The notes: generated from the letters alone by a model not told the origin. Shown: positions 53,448 through 62,545, counted from the first letter of the stretch. The stretch is DNA of 64,000 bases from Bacteroidales bacterium (GCA_017394765.1 JAFPXF010000041.1:1-64000); one strand, 5' to 3'. Translations and numbers: made by a program.

Positions 53448-53546
53448 GTCCCGGCAGGGGCAAAAGCTCGGTAGAAATGGGGTGCGTGCGCGGGAAAATC
53501 GCGGCGCGGGAGAAGGTTGAGACGAGGGTGTGCGTTGTTCGCCGCG
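53448..53546 (+). repeat. Hairpin repeat, copy B
   Basis: Starts with CCCGGCAGGGGC and GAGCTCGGTAG-like sequence as in the other copies, then the 47-bp block bounded by CGCGGCG/CGCCGCG (53500-53546), about 90 percent identical to copy C. The orientation is opposite to copies A and D. In the gap 53391-53951 I see no intact gene. Confidence 0.7.
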
Positions 53547-53698
53547 GAAGGGATGCAGGGTTCGACGAGCTTGCGTGAGGGATTGAAGTGGAAATGGCTG
53601 GCTGGGAATCCGTTGCACACCTTTGGAGATTTGCTAAAAGGGAGAAATTGCCAAACACATGTTCCGTTGCTGCCAGACATTGGAGTGGAAAGCCCGAC

Positions 53699-53827
53699 GG
53701 CGCGGCGGCATTGGATTGCGTATGCGGATGTGACATGATTTCAGCCGCCGCGCCGGCACGCCCAAATAAAAAAAAGGATGCAGAAAATCTGATTTGTGAC
53801 ATCAAGTTATAATTCCCATAATTTGAA
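53699..53827 (+). repeat. Second block of copy B with an 11-bp inverted repeat
   Basis: GGCGCGGCGGC (53699-53709) pairs with GCCGCCGCGCC (53744-53754). From 53744 to 53827 the sequence matches 60773-60857 closely (GCCGGCACGCCCAAAT, then CTGATTTGTG and ATAATTCCCAT). In copy C this block directly follows the 47-bp block; here 197 bp lie between them. Confidence 0.65.
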
Positions 53828-53829
53828 AT

Positions 53830-53916
53830 ACGTAGATGAAGCACAGTTGAACAATGTTTATGACAAACTGTTGTCTATGGAAAGGAGACTAAACAGACTG
53901 ATAACCACATTGAAAG
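53830..53916 (+). pseudogene. Possible fragment of a four-helix-bundle protein
   Basis: The plus-strand frame gives about 28 residues (YVDEAQLNNVYDKLLSMERR and on) that look like the final helix of small four-helix-bundle proteins. It then runs into a CCAACATCCA simple repeat and on into antisense purH without a stop. It begins right after the repeat block, so no start remains. This is a weak call from composition only. Confidence 0.25.
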
Positions 53917-53951
53917 TCCAACATCCAACACCCAGCATCCAACCGCCAACA

Positions 53952-55487
53952 TCAGTGCTTGAAATGCCTCACTCCGGTGAACACCATTGCGATGCCCAGT
54001 TCGTCGCAAGCCTTGATGGAGTCCTCGTCGCGCACGGAACCGCCGGGCTGGATGATGGCGGTGACGCCGTATTGGGCGGCCATCTTCACCACGTCGTCAA
54101 AGGGGAAGAAGGCGTCGCTGGCCAGGCACAAGCCCTCGGTGATGCCTTTCTCCTTGGCCTCCTCGAAGGCGATGTGGGCGGCTCCCACGCGGTTCATCTG
54201 TCCTGCGCCGATGCCGGCAATCCTGCCCTCCTTGGCCACCGTGATGGCGTTGGAACGCACATGCTTGCAAATCTTCATCGCCAGACAGAGGTCTTGCATC
54301 TCAGCTTCGGTGGGCTGGCGTTTGGTGACCACAGTCATCTCATAGTCCTGGGTTGATTTGTGGTCGATGGTCTGGGTGAGCATGCCGCCGCGCACGCTGA
54401 TGAACATGCGCTCGTCGCCACCGTTGTCAGTGGGGTCGAATGTCATCAGGCGGATGTTCTTCTTGGTGGCGAGATGTTCGAAGGCCTCCGGCGTGAAACT
54501 CGGGGCTAAGATGATCTCCAGGAAGACGGGCTTCATGGCTTCGGCCGTGGGCAGGTCTATCTCTCGGTTGGAGGCGACGATGCCGCCGAAGATGGAGACA
54601 GGGTCGGCCTCGTAGGCGCGCTGCCAGGCCTCCAAGGCGTTGGCACCCAACCCGACGCCGCAGGGGTTTTTGTGCTTGACGGCCACCATCGCGGGCTCCT
54701 TGAACTCGCGGAGAATCTGCAAAGTGGCGTCGGCGTCTTGTATGTTGTTGTAAGAAAGTTCTTTGCCATGCAACTGTTCGGCCCAGGCGATGGAAAATCC
54801 CTGCTTCTTGCCTGCATAGAAGGTGGCCTCCTGGTGCGGGTTCTCGCCGTAGCGCAGACTCTGCTTGCGGGTGAAGGTGAGCGAGATGCTTTCGGGCTCT
54901 TTTTCACCAGCCTGCTCGGTGAGGTAGGTCGAGATGTAGGTGTCGTAGGCAGCCGTGTGGCGGAACACCTTTGCGGCCAGGCGGCGGCGCGTCTCGAAGG
55001 TGGTGTCGCCTTGCGCACGGATTTCAGCCAGCACAGGCTCGTAGTCGCTGCTGTCCACCACCACGGTGACGAACTTGTGGTTTTTGGCGGCGCTGCGCAG
55101 CATCGTCGGGCCGCCGATGTCGATGTTCTCAATGGCATCCTCGTAGGTGACGCCCGCCTTTTCGATGGTCTGTTTGAAAGGGTAGAGGTTCACCACCACC
55201 ATGTCGATGGGCTCGATGCCGTTCTCGCGCATCTCCCGCCGGTGCTCCTCGTTGTCGCGCACGGCCAACAATCCGCCATGCACTTTGGGGTGCAGGGTCT
55301 TCACACGACCGTCCATGATTTCCGGGAATCCGGTGACCTCGCTGATGCCGATGGTCTTCACCCCGGCCTCGTCCAAGGTGCGCTTCGTGCCCCCTGTGGA
55401 GATGATTTCGTATCCTAATTGTGCGAGTTCTGCCGCAAACGGCACGATGCCCGTCTTGTCACTGACACTGATAATGGCCCTTTTCAT
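53952..55487 (-). CDS. purH: Bifunctional AICAR formyltransferase/IMP cyclohydrolase
   Basis: 511 residues, full length. The N-terminal cyclohydrolase domain has SVSDKTG (8-13), STGGTKRTL and LHPKVHGG. The C-terminal formyltransferase domain has the catalytic KHKNPCG (271-277), SIFGGIVASNREID and ASDAFFPFDD. It catalyses the last two steps of purine synthesis (AICAR to FAICAR to IMP) in the cytoplasm. No other pur genes are adjacent. Confidence 0.97.
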   Translation of the reverse strand: MKRAIISVSDKTGIVPFAAELAQLGYEIISTGGTKRTLDEAGVKTIGISEVTGFPEIMDGRVKTLHPKVHGGLLAVRDNEEHRREMRENGIEPIDMVVVNLYPFKQTIEKAGVTYEDAIENIDIGGPTMLRSAAKNHKFVTVVVDSSDYEPVLAEIRAQGDTTFETRRRLAAKVFRHTAAYDTYISTYLTEQAGEKEPESISLTFTRKQSLRYGENPHQEATFYAGKKQGFSIAWAEQLHGKELSYNNIQDADATLQILREFKEPAMVAVKHKNPCGVGLGANALEAWQRAYEADPVSIFGGIVASNREIDLPTAEAMKPVFLEIILAPSFTPEAFEHLATKKNIRLMTFDPTDNGGDERMFISVRGGMLTQTIDHKSTQDYEMTVVTKRQPTEAEMQDLCLAMKICKHVRSNAITVAKEGRIAGIGAGQMNRVGAAHIAFEEAKEKGITEGLCLASDAFFPFDDVVKMAAQYGVTAIIQPGGSVRDEDSIKACDELGIAMVFTGVRHFKH

Positions 55488-55523
55488 AATATATTCTTTT
55501 AAATTTTAATTTCTCCGTTATTA

Positions 55524-55586
55524 CCCCACGGCGGCCTGCGGCCTTGTGGGGGCTACCGAGCTCTTGCCCCTGCGGGGCCGCTCAAG
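55524..55586 (-). repeat. Hairpin repeat, copy D
   Basis: Two adjacent hairpins: CCCCAC with GTGGGG (55524-55551, extended by GGCC/GGCC inside) and GCCCC-TGC-GGGGC (55566-55578), joined by CTACCGAGCTCTT and followed by CGCTCAAGG. The joining and trailing words match copies A and C. It fills most of the gap between purH and the Na/Pi cotransporter gene and may also act as a transcription stop for the latter. Confidence 0.65.
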
Positions 55587-55595
55587 GTGTTGTAT

Positions 55596-57284
55596 CTAAT
55601 TTGTGATTTTCCTGATGGTTTTTCCCACGTTGATGAGGTGGTCGGCGACACGCTCGGCGTTGGAGGAGAGGGAGAGGTATTGCGCGCCCACGTCGGCACC
55701 GCAAATGCCGGCCTCAAGGCGTTTGATGTGATTGTCTTCCATGACCTTGGTGATGTCGTCGATCTCCTCCTCGATGACGTTGGCCTCTTCGAGGGCGTCA
55801 AGACTCTCCTCCTCGTATGCGACCATGATTCTCTCGTACAGGTCGCTGATGCGCGTCTGCACCTGCCGGATTTCATCGATGGCATCCTGTGAGAACGTGT
55901 GGTTGAGACCGCGGAGACTTTCTGCGTATTCCACGATGTTTTCGGCATAGTCGCCGATACGCTCCAGATCTCGCACGGATCGGAAGGTGGTGGAGAGGTA
56001 GATGTGGTCTTTTTGGCTGAGTTGCGGTTTTTCGGAGAGCTTGACGACAAAATCGACGATGGCTTGGTTGAGGAAGTTGAGCTCCTCTTCCCGGATGTTG
56101 AATTTCTCGATTTCCGAGAAGTCGAGGGTGCAGATGATGTCAAGGGAAAGGTTGAAGTTTTCCATGGCAAGATCGGCCATGTGGACGATTTCCTTCTTGG
56201 TCTGCTGCAACGCCATCGGAGGGGCGGTCAGCATGTTGTCGTCGAGGTAGTAGAGGTGCGGTGCGTTGGGGTCGATGGGATGCTTGTCGTCGGGTACGAG
56301 CCGGCAGACGACGTTGACGAGCATCTGGGTGAGCGGCAGCATCACGAGGACGGTGGCGATGTTGAAGAAGGTGTGGAACATGGCCAGCTGGGTCTGCGGT
56401 GCACTGGGGAACATCTTGGTGAAAAGAGACCCGTAGGTGACGCTTTTGCCGGAGGCGAGCCAGATGATGGCTTCTATGAAGAGGAAGATGACCACACCGC
56501 TGATGTTGAAGAAGAGGTGGATGAGTGCCGTGCGCTTTGCGTTGCGCCCGGAGGTCATACCGGCGATGATGGCCACCACGCAGGAGCCGATGTTGGAACC
56601 CATGGTCAGGAAGATGCCCTGGTCGATGTTGATGAGCTTGGTCACCACCATGGCCAACGCGATGGAGGTCATCACGGAGGAGCTCTGGATGATGGCGGTG
56701 AGCAGGGCGCCGATGAGCACCAACAGGACAGGGTTGTTGATGCGTGCCAGGAAAGCCTTGACGGAGTCGAGCGCCGCGAAGTCGGACATGGATTGGCTCA
56801 TGAGGTCGAGGCCGACGAAAAGCATGCCAAAGCCCGTGAGGATGCCGCCGATGCGTTTCCATAGGTCTTTTTTGGCAAAGAGCATGACAAAGGCGCCGAT
56901 GCCGGCCATGGAGGAGAAGATGAGGGCGGAGGTGAGGGCGCTGCCCGCCCCGAACATGCCGAGTGCCACGATCTGGGCCGTGATGGTGGTGCCGATGTTG
57001 GCGCCGTAGATGATGGTGGCCGCCTGCATCAGCGAGATGATGCCGGCGTTCACAAAACCGATGGCCATCACGGTGGTGGCACCGGAACTCTGGATGGCCG
57101 CCGTGCCCAACGCACCAATGCCCACGCCCAGCAACTTGCTGCGGGCGGCGTTGGAGAACAGATTCTTGAGCTTGTTTGACGAGGCAGATTCCAAGTTTGT
57201 GCTCATCATCTGACAAGCAACCAGAAAAATGCCGATGCCGGCGGTGAGGGTTAGAATGGCGGATAAAATTGTCGCTATATCCAT
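55596..57284 (-). CDS. Na/Pi cotransporter family protein with PhoU-like C-terminus
   Basis: 562 residues. Two Na/Pi-cotransporter repeats in the membrane part contain the family QSSGATT and QSSSV motifs and GANIGTT/GSNIGSC. About eight to ten hydrophobic segments cover residues 5-330. The C-terminal 200 residues are a PhoU-like helical bundle (FRSVRDLERIGDYAENIVEYAE, SLSSNAERVADHLINVGKT). NptA/YjbB-like proteins move phosphate with sodium across the inner membrane; export is reported for some. It lies 85 bp after ispH. Confidence 0.9.
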   Translation of the reverse strand: MDIATILSAILTLTAGIGIFLVACQMMSTNLESASSNKLKNLFSNAARSKLLGVGIGALGTAAIQSSGATTVMAIGFVNAGIISLMQAATIIYGANIGTTITAQIVALGMFGAGSALTSALIFSSMAGIGAFVMLFAKKDLWKRIGGILTGFGMLFVGLDLMSQSMSDFAALDSVKAFLARINNPVLLVLIGALLTAIIQSSSVMTSIALAMVVTKLINIDQGIFLTMGSNIGSCVVAIIAGMTSGRNAKRTALIHLFFNISGVVIFLFIEAIIWLASGKSVTYGSLFTKMFPSAPQTQLAMFHTFFNIATVLVMLPLTQMLVNVVCRLVPDDKHPIDPNAPHLYYLDDNMLTAPPMALQQTKKEIVHMADLAMENFNLSLDIICTLDFSEIEKFNIREEELNFLNQAIVDFVVKLSEKPQLSQKDHIYLSTTFRSVRDLERIGDYAENIVEYAESLRGLNHTFSQDAIDEIRQVQTRISDLYERIMVAYEEESLDALEEANVIEEEIDDITKVMEDNHIKRLEAGICGADVGAQYLSLSSNAERVADHLINVGKTIRKITN

Positions 57285-57369
57285 ACTTTATTTTGCGCCG
57301 CGAAAATATGATTTTTTCAATATCCTCCAAACATAAACGGCAGCTTTTTATTCACAGAAAAAGGGCTTT

Positions 57370-58233
57370 TTATTCACACAGTTTTTTCTTGAATTCCTCC
57401 ATCAGCCACATGGGCGTGGAGGTGGCCCCGCAGATGCCGATGCGCTCGTTGCCGCTGAGGTCGAGGGCCTCCATCTGGCCTACGGTTGAGACCAAGTGGC
57501 TGTTGGGGTTGGCTTTGCGACAGATGTCAAAGAGGTAAAGCCCGTTGGAACTCTTCTCGCCGGAGACGAACAGGATAGCATCGTGCCGTTTGGCAAACTC
57601 CACGACTTGTGCGGCACGGTTGGCCACCTTGCGGCAGATGGTGTCCGCATAGTGGAACATGTCGCCGTGCCCGGCCGCTTCGTAGCCCGCCTTGATGAGC
57701 CCGATGATACGGTAATATTGTTCCAGACTCTGGGTGGTCTGCGAGTAGAGCATGGCCGGCCGGTTGTAATCGATTTTGCCGATCTCCTCTTCGGAGGAGA
57801 GCACCGTGACCTGGTTGTCGGCTTGCCCCATCAGCCCGACCACCTCCGCATGGCCCTTTTTGCCGAAGATGAGGATTTGTCTGTCGCGGGTCATGGGGGC
57901 GTGGTGGAACTCGTGGATGCGCTGTTGGAGCCGAAGCACCACAGGGCAGGTGGCGTCAATGAGGGTGATGTGGTTCTCGCGGGCAATCTGATAGGTGAGG
58001 GGAGGCTCGCCGTGTGCGCGGATGAGCACGGTGGTGTCGTGCAGCGAGCGGAACTGCTCTTGCGTGATGACGCGAAGGCCGAGGACGGTGAGCCGTTTCA
58101 CCTCCTCGTTGTTGTGGACGATGTCGCCCAGGCAGTAGAGCGCATGGTGGTCGCGGAGATATTCCTCCGCCGTGCGGATGGCGTGGATGACCCCGAAACA
58201 GAAACCGGAATTGTCGTCAATGGTGACTTGCAT
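57370..58233 (-). CDS. ispH: 4-hydroxy-3-methylbut-2-enyl diphosphate reductase
   Basis: 287 residues from the ATG at 58233 (MQVTIDDNSGFCFGV); the frame is open further upstream, but that sequence is antisense to ftsY. The three iron-sulphur ligands are Cys12 (GFCFGV), Cys96 (DATCPVV) and Cys200 (DTICRKV), at nearly the same spacing as in E. coli. It makes isopentenyl and dimethylallyl diphosphate, the last step of the MEP pathway, in the cytoplasm. It starts 64 bp after the ftsY stop on the same strand. Confidence 0.96.
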   Translation of the reverse strand: MQVTIDDNSGFCFGVIHAIRTAEEYLRDHHALYCLGDIVHNNEEVKRLTVLGLRVITQEQFRSLHDTTVLIRAHGEPPLTYQIARENHITLIDATCPVVLRLQQRIHEFHHAPMTRDRQILIFGKKGHAEVVGLMGQADNQVTVLSSEEEIGKIDYNRPAMLYSQTTQSLEQYYRIIGLIKAGYEAAGHGDMFHYADTICRKVANRAAQVVEFAKRHDAILFVSGEKSSNGLYLFDICRKANPNSHLVSTVGQMEALDLSGNERIGICGATSTPMWLMEEFKKKLCE

Positions 58234-58297
58234 GGCGTGTTTTCCGAAGATAGCGCTGTTTTTACACGGATGAGGATGAGCCGGAACACGGGACGGG

Positions 58298-59257
58298 CTA
58301 CCAGTTGTCGGGGAACAGGGAATCCACGAACTCCATGCGGTTGAAAACCTGGAGCTGGTCGATTTTCTCACCGACGCCGATGTACTTGATGGGGATCTTG
58401 AACTGGTCGGAGATGCCGATGACCACACCGCCCTTGGCGGTGCCGTCGAGTTTGGTGACGGCCAGGGTGGAGACTTCCGTGGCGGCGCTGAACTGGCGGG
58501 CCTGTTCGAAGGCGTTCTGGCCGGTGGAGCCGTCCAAGACGAGCATCACCTCGTGCGGGCCGTCGGGCACCAGCTTGCGGATGACGTTCTTGATCTTGAT
58601 CAGCTCGTTCATCAGGTTGGTTTTGTTGTGGAGACGTCCGGCGGTGTCGATGAGCACCACGTCGCTGTGGCGCGCGAGGGCGGAGGCCACGGTGTCGTAG
58701 GCCACGGCTGCGGGGTCGGCACCCATCTTCTGGGTCACGATGGGCACGTCGGCACGCTGCGCCCAGGCCTCCAACTGCTCGATGGCGGCGGCACGGAACG
58801 TGTCGGCAGCACCCAGCATCACGCTGTAACCCTTCTTCTTGAATTGGTAGGCGAGCTTGCCGATGGTGGTTGTCTTGCCCACACCGTTGACACCCACCAC
58901 AAGGATGATGTACGGCACATCCATCTCGGGGATGACAAAGTCATTGACCTTCTCGATGTCGTTCTCCAACAACAAGCCGGCAATCTCCTCCTTGAGGATG
59001 GTGTGCAACTGTTCGGTGCCTATGTATTTGTCGCGCGAAACGCGGGCCTCAATGCGCTCGATGATGCGCAAGGTGGTCTCCACACCCACATCGGAGGTGA
59101 CCAGCACCTCCTCCAGGTTGTCGAGCACATCGTCGTCAACTTTCGACTTGCCGACGATGGTTTTGGCCAACTTCGCGAAAAAACTCTCCTTCGACTTCTG
59201 CAGTCCTTGGTCTAACTCTTGTTTTTTTTCTTTGGAAAAGAGTGAAAAAAATCCCAT
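58298..59257 (-). CDS. ftsY: Signal recognition particle receptor FtsY
   Basis: 319 residues. A short N-terminal region (FFSLFSKEKKQELDQGL) without the long acidic A domain, an N-domain helical bundle, and an SRP GTPase G domain: GVNGVGKT (122-129), DTFRAAA (152-158), DTAGR (204-208) and TKLDG. It docks SRP-ribosome complexes at the inner membrane. In many Bacteroidales ftsY directly follows rpmB-rpmG-DUF4295. Here a broken FISUMP gene and repeat copy C lie between, and ftsY has its own promoter. Confidence 0.96.
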   Translation of the reverse strand: MGFFSLFSKEKKQELDQGLQKSKESFFAKLAKTIVGKSKVDDDVLDNLEEVLVTSDVGVETTLRIIERIEARVSRDKYIGTEQLHTILKEEIAGLLLENDIEKVNDFVIPEMDVPYIILVVGVNGVGKTTTIGKLAYQFKKKGYSVMLGAADTFRAAAIEQLEAWAQRADVPIVTQKMGADPAAVAYDTVASALARHSDVVLIDTAGRLHNKTNLMNELIKIKNVIRKLVPDGPHEVMLVLDGSTGQNAFEQARQFSAATEVSTLAVTKLDGTAKGGVVIGISDQFKIPIKYIGVGEKIDQLQVFNRMEFVDSLFPDNW

Positions 59258-59281
59258 ATTGTGCGGTTGTTAGTTCGGCGG

Positions 59282-59289
59282 CAAAGATA
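59282..59289 (-). promoter_or_regulatory. -7 element of the ftsY promoter
   Basis: TATCTTTG on the minus strand followed by CCGCC, 25 bp before the ATG at 59257. Confidence 0.55.
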
Positions 59290-59344
59290 CGAAAAAAGGA
59301 AATAGAGTGAGTGGAACGAAACAGACGAATCGAAAGGACCGGGC

Positions 59345-59377
59345 AAAAAAAGAGACGCCATAGTGTGACGTCTCTTT
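59345..59377 (-). terminator. Terminator of the truncated FISUMP gene
   Basis: On the minus strand AAAGAGACG, loop of 11, CGTCTCTTT, then a run of T. Perfect 9-bp stem, 23 bp after the FISUMP stop codon, separating that unit from ftsY. Confidence 0.8.
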
Positions 59378-59399
59378 CCCAGGGGTTACAAATATTCTT

Positions 59400-60519
59400 T
59401 TATTCTGGAAGGACATATATCCTCTTCACACATCTGATGCTGTATCCGAGTCCCTTGAGGTTTTCTTGGAACTGTGCCGAGTCGCAATAGTAGTTCAGCA
59501 CGAAGTTTCTGCTTGTCGAGGAGTTGGCTGAATAGTCGGATGCCCAGAAATGTGTCTCACCCAGAAGGTTGAAATACCTGTTGATGCCACCTTCGTAGTA
59601 GCCGGCACCGTATGCGTTGAACAGGTTGGGGGCAATGCCCTGCTTGCCCGGCAGCCACACTTCGGTGGAGGGGCTCTTCACCAGGCCGGCCTGGCCGCCG
59701 GAGGCGACATACATGTCCATGTAGTCCTCTACCGTGGGCAGTGCCCATCCAGCAGGACAGATGCCCTGGACGTATGTGCCATAAGGCCACAGCGAGTCGG
59801 CAGGCACCGCACTGTCGTCACCCTCGGGCACGCGTGCCGAAGAGTACCAGCTGTACAGTTTTCCATAGACATCCACGAAGACCACGGTGTCGCCAGGTGC
59901 CAAGCCCACGGGCGGCGTGTCAAGCCATTCGTGGTCGGTCAGCGGCGTTGCGTCGTACTCTTTCTCGTTGCTGTCGGTGGTGATGACCAACGGGATCGGG
60001 TTCACCTTCACGTTGCCGTAAATGGTGTCGATGTCGCGGTAGTGCTCCAGATTTTGGATGACCACCTCGAAGCCGTTGACGGTGTCGGTGACGTCACGCA
60101 CGGAGACAGGATCGGTGACGGTCACGGTGTCGCCGGTCGGCAGGATGTACTGGTGCGTGCCCGGAGTCGTGGTGCAGGCCGTGCATTCGGGTACAGGATT
60201 GCCATCGTAGGTCACGGTGTAGTCCTCGCAGGTGCGGTAGGTTCCGTTGTAGTCCCACTCGCAGTCGTTGGACTTCACCACGACGGGCAGGGGAACATTT
60301 TCATCGACGGTGAGGATGCGCGTGATGACGCTGTCGCAGCCGTTGCTGCCACTGAGCGTGTCGGCAGACGTATAGGTGCCAGGTCCCGTAACCATAATGT
60401 TTTTGCCGCTAAATTCCACCGATGGATATTCTCCACAAACATTGAAACAGATTTGAGGTTTGTGAATTTCACGATTACCTGCTTTGGAGGAATTCCACGT
60501 ATCGTTGTTATTGCTATAA
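59400..60519 (-). pseudogene. 5'-truncated FISUMP-domain surface protein gene
   Basis: The frame is open from about 60524 down to the stop at 59400 (about 373 codons) but has no signal peptide and no plausible start; the first GTG or ATG codons lie inside a domain. The frame begins at repeat copy C. Residues visible: a Cys-containing Ig-like unit (KPQICFNVCGEYPSVEF to NGCDSVITRILTV, related to the repeats of the giant protein), an MBG-like unit (TTDSNEKEYDATPLTDHEW), and a FISUMP domain (GKLYSWYS, ICPAGWALPTVEDY, GYSIRCVK). The terminator is intact. It is probably the tail of a larger surface protein gene cut by the repeat. Confidence 0.7.
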
Positions 60520-60857
60520 TACTACGCTCCTTCGTCGCTTGTGTGGGGTTATTGAGAGGGTGTCGGTACCGTCATCCATCCCCACATTGCGCTCCTTCGT
60601 CGCTTATGTGGGGTTATTGAGAGGGTGTCCCTCCGGGACAATAGGGGTAATCATTTTCCTTGAGCTGCCCCGACAGGGGCAAGAGCTTGGTAGCGCTGCA
60701 ACCCCTGGGAGGGGTGCGTGCGCGGGAAAGTCGCGGCGCGGGAGAGGGTTGAGACGAGGTTGTGGGTTGCTCGCCGCCGCGCCGGCACGCCCAAATCAAA
60801 AAAAAGATGCAAAAGCCCCTGATTTGTGCCATCAGGTATATAATTCCCATATTTTGA
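60520..60857 (+). repeat. Hairpin repeat array, copy C
   Basis: Contains a 66-bp direct duplication (CGCTCCTTCGTCGCTT at 60525 and 60591, each followed by TGTGGGGTTATTGAGAGGG), then GTCCC-TCC-GGGAC, GCCCC-GAC-AGGGGC, the 47-bp block bounded by CGCGGCG (60732-60777), and the block 60773-60857 shared with copy B. It is nearly the reverse complement of copy A over about 200 bp. Its left edge coincides with the break of the FISUMP gene. Confidence 0.75.
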
Positions 60858-60901
60858 GTTGAACATCAAGTATTTAATTCCACAAGGGGTATTCCTAAAC
60901 G

Positions 60902-60930
60902 AAAAAAGGCGCCCTTGTGGGGCACCTTCT
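60902..60930 (-). terminator. Terminator of the rpmG-DUF4295 operon
   Basis: On the minus strand AAGGTGCCC, loop of five, GGGCGCCTT with one wobble, then six T. It lies about 20 bp after the DUF4295 stop. Confidence 0.85.
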
Positions 60931-60951
60931 TTCAACCATGAAAACAAAATA

Positions 60952-61107
60952 TTACTTTTTAGCCAAAAAGTCTTTCACAGCGGTGGACTCTACAACAGCT
61001 TCTTTGAACGTGTAGGCACCGGTTTTCGGTGAACGTTCCATCTTCACGACTCTCGTGTAGGTGACGCCACCTTGCTTTTTCAGTGTTGCAACAACCTTCT
61101 TTGCCAT
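60952..61107 (-). CDS. DUF4295 small protein
   Basis: 51 residues from the ATG at 61107: begins MAKKVVATLKKQGGVTYTRV, continues with KMERSPKTGAYTFKE, and ends VKDFLAKK. This Lys-rich small protein follows rpmG in nearly all Bacteroidota and is annotated as DUF4295. Its constant place beside L33 and its basic composition suggest a ribosome-associated role, which is not proven. It starts 25 bp after the rpmG stop. Confidence 0.88.
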   Translation of the reverse strand: MAKKVVATLKKQGGVTYTRVVKMERSPKTGAYTFKEAVVESTAVKDFLAKK

Positions 61108-61132
61108 CTCTTTGTGTTTTTATTGTTTGTAA

Positions 61133-61321
61133 TTATTTGACTTCCTTGTGTAAGGTCATGCGCTTCAGATAGGGATTGTATTTCATAAGTTCCAATCTGT
61201 CAGGCGTGTTCTTTCTGTTCTTCGTGGTTATATACCTCGAGATGCCTGGCACGCCGCTTGCCTTTTGCTCCGTGCATTCCAAAATCACTTGCTGACGGGC
61301 TTCTTTTACTTTCTTTGCCAT
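61133..61321 (-). CDS. rpmG: 50S ribosomal protein L33
   Basis: 62 residues: [20 protein letters not shown], then [35 protein letters not shown]. It has the L33 signature but only one Cys, so it is a zinc-free form. It is the first gene of the operon here. rpmB (L28), which commonly precedes it, is absent, and obgE lies upstream instead. Confidence 0.95.
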   Translation of the reverse strand: MAKKVKEARQQVILECTEQKASGVPGISRYITTKNRKNTPDRLELMKYNPYLKRMTLHKEVK

Positions 61322-61358
61322 TTTTCTCTACTATTTTTTAGTTGTTTTTTTGAGGCTG

Positions 61359-61366
61359 CAAAAATA
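61359..61366 (-). promoter_or_regulatory. -7 element of the rpmG promoter
   Basis: TATTTTTG on the minus strand followed by CAGCC, 38 bp before the ATG at 61321. The gap to obgE (61367-61500) is AT-rich with no further feature. Confidence 0.55.
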
Positions 61367-61500
61367 CACTTTTTTTGTTTACTCCCCATCCGGCGTCGTT
61401 TTTTTTTATTAAAAAAACCGGAATTTTCGACATTTGTTTGATAATCAGTTGGATAGGTGTTGAATTATTGAACAGTGCAGTGCTCAAATCGTGCGGATTT

Positions 61501-62514
61501 CTAATCTGCCAACAGCAGCCACAGCTTGTCTTTCAGCTCAGTCAGGTGGTAATCCGCGACAGAGGAGATGTCAATGACGGGCAGGTCGCGGGGCATTGCC
61601 TCCATGATTTTCGTGATTTCCTCACGGGAGGCGGCATCGCATTTGGTGAGGGCGATGAGGGATCGCTTGTCGAGCAGCTCCGGGTTGTACTGGTTGAGCT
61701 CGTTTTGGAGAATCTTGTATTCGTGGAGGATCTCCTCCGCGCTGCGCACGCCCTCCTCGCCGATGACGGGCAACATATATAGCAGTACCGAGTTGCGCTC
61801 GATATGGCGCAGGAAGCGAATGCCGATGCCTTTTCCCTCGGAAGCGCCTTCGATGATGCCGGGGATGTCGGCGATGACGAACGACTGGAAATCGCGGTAG
61901 GCGACCATGCCGAGGTTGGGGGTGAGGGTGGTGAAGGGGTAGTTGGCAATCTTCGGCTTGGCGTTGGAGAGCTTGCTGATGAGCGTGGACTTGCCTGCGT
62001 TGGGGAATCCCACGAGCCCCACGTCGGCCAGCACTTTCAGCTCCAGCGACACCCATCCTTCGGAGCCGGGCTCGCCGGGCTGCGCGAAGCGTGGTGTCTG
62101 CATGGTGGCGCTCTTGAAGTGCACGTTGCCCAATCCGCCGCGGCCGCCCTTCATGATGACGAGCTCCTCGCCGTCGTCGAGCACTTCGCCGATGGTCTCG
62201 CCGGTCTCGACGTTTTTGATGACGGTGCCGAGGGGTACTTCGATGACGGCGTCGGCGCCGTTTTTGCCGAAACATTGGTTCTTCTGTCCGAAACCGCCGT
62301 TCTCGGCAAAGATGTGCTTGGTGTAGCGCAGATGCAGCAGGGTCCAGAGGTTGCGGTTGCCGCGGGCAATGACGCTGCCGCCCTTGCCGCCGTCGCCGCC
62401 GTCGGGTCCGCCCTTGGGATTGCGGGCGAAACGTGCCAGGTGGGCGGAACCGCCGCCGCCGTTGCCAGAGCGCACGAATATCTTGACGTAGTCGATGAAT
62501 TGTTCGTTTTCCAT
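61501..62514 (-). CDS. obgE: GTPase ObgE/CgtA
   Basis: 337 residues. The glycine-rich Obg fold (about 1-158) shows [13 protein letters not shown] and [14 protein letters not shown]. The G domain has GFPNAGKS (169-176), [10 protein letters not shown] and TKCD, and no long C-terminal extension is present. Obg GTPases assist large-subunit assembly and link growth to stress alarmones. It starts 31 bp after the phenylacetate-CoA-ligase-like gene and is probably transcribed with it. Confidence 0.97.
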   Translation of the reverse strand: MENEQFIDYVKIFVRSGNGGGGSAHLARFARNPKGGPDGGDGGKGGSVIARGNRNLWTLLHLRYTKHIFAENGGFGQKNQCFGKNGADAVIEVPLGTVIKNVETGETIGEVLDDGEELVIMKGGRGGLGNVHFKSATMQTPRFAQPGEPGSEGWVSLELKVLADVGLVGFPNAGKSTLISKLSNAKPKIANYPFTTLTPNLGMVAYRDFQSFVIADIPGIIEGASEGKGIGIRFLRHIERNSVLLYMLPVIGEEGVRSAEEILHEYKILQNELNQYNPELLDKRSLIALTKCDAASREEITKIMEAMPRDLPVIDISSVADYHLTELKDKLWLLLAD

Positions 62515-62545
62515 GAAATGATGTTTCTATGAATTTGATTTGCTT

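Noticed and set aside
53830..54356. A 186-codon plus-strand frame running from 53796 into purH
   Set aside because: Most of it is antisense to purH and has a simple-sequence bridge; only about 28 codons at its start look protein-like, listed as a doubtful fragment.
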